DNA from: CAZVFX01 sp964626565
Lineage (GTDB): Bacteria; Myxococcota_A; UBA9042; CAIXZC01
Assembly: GCA_964626565.1 (NCBI GenBank)
Contig: CAZVFX010000049.1
Span: forward strand, 1-49,324
Direction of reading: 5' to 3'
Length of the DNA: 49,324 bases
The notes under the pieces are model-generated. The model made no database searches. It was not told where the DNA came from and saw nothing but the letters and a program-made list of their open reading frames with translations. This document shows positions 47,480-49,324 of this stretch, piece by piece (positions within the stretch are counted from its first letter, which is position 1; each line of letters begins with the position of its first letter). The position numbers and the translations under genes were made by a program.

Positions 47480-49213
47480 CTAGTCGTGTGAGGCTGTTCC
47501 CGGAGTAAAGGGAGTAGACAACCAGTGGAAGTTGTCCAGGATCACCTCGGAATCATATATCCCATCTGAAGCATCGTGAATGTGGAAAATGAGCTCGAAC
47601 GTCTCGTTGCCGACGATGGGCCAGGAAGTGGTGAGCCAGCCGGTAGAAGAGCCGTGGTAGTTGTCCGGTGGGCCGCATTCGAACCCGGTGCCTGAGATGT
47701 TGGTCTGCACGTTGCTGCAAGGCTCGCTGAACGCGGTATTGATGGCGATGAAGCACTGCTTCTGGCCGTTTTCATCGATGAAGTCGTGGTAGGAGTTGGG
47801 GTTACTGCACGCAGTATAGTTGACCACTGTTTTGACGTTGTTGGTGGTCTGGGGGGCTTTCAGAATGATGTAGAATTTGTCGTTGAACGAAGTGCCGATG
47901 TATTCCTCGTATTCCTCGGAAAAGAAGATGTAGTCCATGGCGAAACCCACCGCGTTGGTGGGCGCGGTCATGACTACCTTGAACTCCACGTTGTCATAGG
48001 TCATGTAGCCGTCGTTAGCGAAGGGGTCTGCCGCGCTGCCGCCACCGGGAAGGTCGGTGGTATGGCTGGTGCCGGTGGCAGGTCCGCTTGCCAGCAGGGC
48101 ATAGCTGTCTCCGCCCCATGGTGCGAGGTCATTGTTTGGGCTGCCGAAGTGGGAAACCGCTTCCCATGCGGTGTTGATGTTGTCACCGGTGGGCGAATAC
48201 ACTTCCGCGCTGATGATCGCGTTGCCGAAGCACATTTCCATGGCGCAGAGGTAGGCGTCGATGGAGTGGCCGGTGCACGGCCCGGGGCACTGGATAGCTT
48301 CGTCCACTTCGCCATCGCAGTTGTTGTCGACACCATCTCCGGAGTCTTCCAGCATCGCGGGATTTACCGCGGGAGAACCGTCGTAGCAGTCGCCTGGTCC
48401 GAAGGGGCAGGTGGCCGGGAAACCCACCACCGGCAAGTATATATTGCACCAGTCGTCGCCATCCTCGTCACATCCTTCGTCCACCACCCCGTCGCAGTCG
48501 TTGTCCAGGTCGTCGCAAATCTCGGCTGCCCCCGGGCTGATGGCAGGATTTATGTCGTTGCAGTCTCCGAACTTCACCGCGGTTCCGGGTTCCGATGATG
48601 CGCACATGCACTGCTTGGTTTCGAAGACGCCGAAGCCGTCCAGGTCTCCGTCAACGTAGGAAGGGATGCAGTCCAGTGCACCACTCTCGTCAATAAACCC
48701 GTCGCAGTTGTTGTCCACGTCGTCGCACTTCTCGGGCATCAGGTGGTTTATGTAGGGGTCCTTGGGTTGGCAGTCAGTGCCGTCGGGGTCGGAGTCGTTG
48801 TCGTCATCCGGGTCACAGGCATCACCGCCCGCATCTCCATCCGCGTTCAACTGCGCCGGATTATAGTCGAAGGGGCAGTTGTCAACGCCATCGAGGAGCC
48901 CATCGCCGTCGGTGTCAGCGTCGGGGTCTTCGATTTCGGGAAGCACATAGGCTTCGCCCATGGGATGGCCGCCATCTCCGCCGGGAAACAGCGGACCGCC
49001 GTCACCTTCGGTCACATCCTGGAGATTGTTGTTCTGGTAGGTGTCATCTTTGGGCGGTTGATTGGGGTTTGTGCACACCCCATTAATGCACTCTTCACCG
49101 GGGAAACAGACACCGCACGGACTTTCTTCGTCATCGGGACCCTGAACTTCAACGGTGTTGCTACACGAGAAAGCGAACATTGTTAGGACAAAAGCTACCA
49201 GGACAAACCGCAT
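47480..49213 (-). CDS. MopE-motif / choice-of-anchor L lipoprotein (paralogue 2)
   Basis: A 577-aa lipoprotein-like protein with signal MRFVLVAF and Cys17 in AFSC. A short Cys knot, calcium-type Asp repeats (DDDNDSDPDGTDC) and three MopE-like motifs (CDDVDNNCDGFIDES, CDDLDNDCDGVVDEG and GDGVDNNCDGEVDEA) come next. A C-terminal choice-of-anchor L-like domain is highly similar to that of paralogue 1 over its whole length. I use ATG 49213 because GGAGG is six bases upstream; the adjacent ATG 49216 would be too close. The number of MopE motifs differs between paralogues (three versus five), showing expansion or loss within that part. Confidence 0.87.
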   Translation of the reverse strand: MRFVLVAFVLTMFAFSCSNTVEVQGPDDEESPCGVCFPGEECINGVCTNPNQPPKDDTYQNNNLQDVTEGDGGPLFPGGDGGHPMGEAYVLPEIEDPDADTDGDGLLDGVDNCPFDYNPAQLNADGDAGGDACDPDDDNDSDPDGTDCQPKDPYINHLMPEKCDDVDNNCDGFIDESGALDCIPSYVDGDLDGFGVFETKQCMCASSEPGTAVKFGDCNDINPAISPGAAEICDDLDNDCDGVVDEGCDEDGDDWCNIYLPVVGFPATCPFGPGDCYDGSPAVNPAMLEDSGDGVDNNCDGEVDEAIQCPGPCTGHSIDAYLCAMEMCFGNAIISAEVYSPTGDNINTAWEAVSHFGSPNNDLAPWGGDSYALLASGPATGTSHTTDLPGGGSAADPFANDGYMTYDNVEFKVVMTAPTNAVGFAMDYIFFSEEYEEYIGTSFNDKFYIILKAPQTTNNVKTVVNYTACSNPNSYHDFIDENGQKQCFIAINTAFSEPCSNVQTNISGTGFECGPPDNYHGSSTGWLTTSWPIVGNETFELIFHIHDASDGIYDSEVILDNFHWLSTPFTPGTASHD

Positions 49214-49272
49214 CATCTCCCTCCGAGGCACCAGCATTAAACCAAAGTAGCGTCAGAATATCAAGAGATCAG

Positions 49273-49324
49273 TTAGTCGTGAGACGCGGTCCCGGGTGTA
49301 AACGGAGTGGACAACCAGTGGAAG
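49273..49324 (-). CDS. 3' end of a third MopE/choice-of-anchor L paralogue (partial)
   Basis: Only the last 16 codons lie in the window. They translate to FHWLSTPFTPGTASHD followed by a TAA stop at 49273-49275. This is identical to the C terminus of paralogue 2, and it lies 59 bases upstream of that gene on the same strand. The identity at protein level with differences at DNA level marks a third tandem copy beyond the window edge. The fragment is too short to say more. Confidence 0.8.
   Translation of the reverse strand, partial: FHWLSTPFTPGTASHD

Noticed and set aside
1..49324. tRNA, rRNA, CRISPR arrays, insertion sequences, riboswitches
   Set aside because: No TPsiC-arm-like motifs, direct repeat-spacer arrays, transposase genes or cobalamin/TPP riboswitch boxes were recognised by eye; a covariance-model scan would be needed to exclude small RNAs.

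Overview
The window looks like a high-GC, gene-dense chromosomal segment from a myxobacterium-like (Myxococcota / former deltaproteobacterial) lineage. The clues are many lipoproteins with Asp/Pro/Glu-rich linkers behind the lipobox, MopE-type Cys/Asp metal-binding motifs, a MYXO-CTERM-like tail, a Ser/Thr kinase fused to a histidine kinase, and an HD-GYP response regulator. No tRNA, rRNA, CRISPR array or insertion sequence was recognised. The species cannot be named from sequence alone.

Layout. (1) 11-4518: an orphan LuxR-type regulator (-) faces a three-gene operon (+) of a START-like SRPBCC protein, a homologue of cyanobacterial acyl-ACP reductase (AAR), and a ThDP-dependent enzyme. (2) 4588-12033: signalling block with a 1740-aa Ser/Thr kinase/ATPase/GAF/histidine kinase, a receiver-histidine kinase, and a convergent receiver-HD-GYP protein. 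(3) 12150-16596: lipoyl synthase, a ceramidase-fold lipoprotein, a lipoprotein form of L-isoaspartyl methyltransferase, and a TusA-DsrE pair. (4) 16800-21783: operon of an outer-membrane barrel, a lipoprotein and a long KamA-family radical SAM enzyme. (5) 21788-30600: cell-surface block of lipoproteins (papain/NlpC-like, FG-GAP repeats, MopE/MYXO-CTERM, lamin-tail domain) with a nitroreductase and an OsmC protein. (6) 30661-40028: a ten-gene operon behind a near-consensus sigma-70 promoter, mostly with overlapping or abutting start and stop codons. It encodes an MBL hydrolase, adenosine deaminase, PP-loop ATPase, small Cys-rich membrane protein, U32 Fe-S protein, B12 radical SAM enzyme, flippase-like membrane protein, small membrane protein, carbamoyltransferase and class-I glutamine amidotransferase-like hydrolase. 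(7) 40103-42022: a lipoprotein of three pilin-like repeats. (8) 42023-42635: noncoding stretch with short repeats. (9) 42636-49324: minus-strand block with tandem MopE/choice-of-anchor-L paralogues (two complete, a third cut by the window edge), a HEAT-repeat exported protein and a HAD phosphatase.

Two candidates stand out for undescribed biology. The 30661-40028 operon reads as a biosynthetic pathway for a carbamoylated, membrane-associated metabolite that uses cobalamin/radical and Fe-S chemistry. The SRPBCC-AAR-ThDP cassette suggests fatty aldehyde formation followed by carbon-carbon ligation. Both assignments are inferences from gene families and organisation; the products are unknown.
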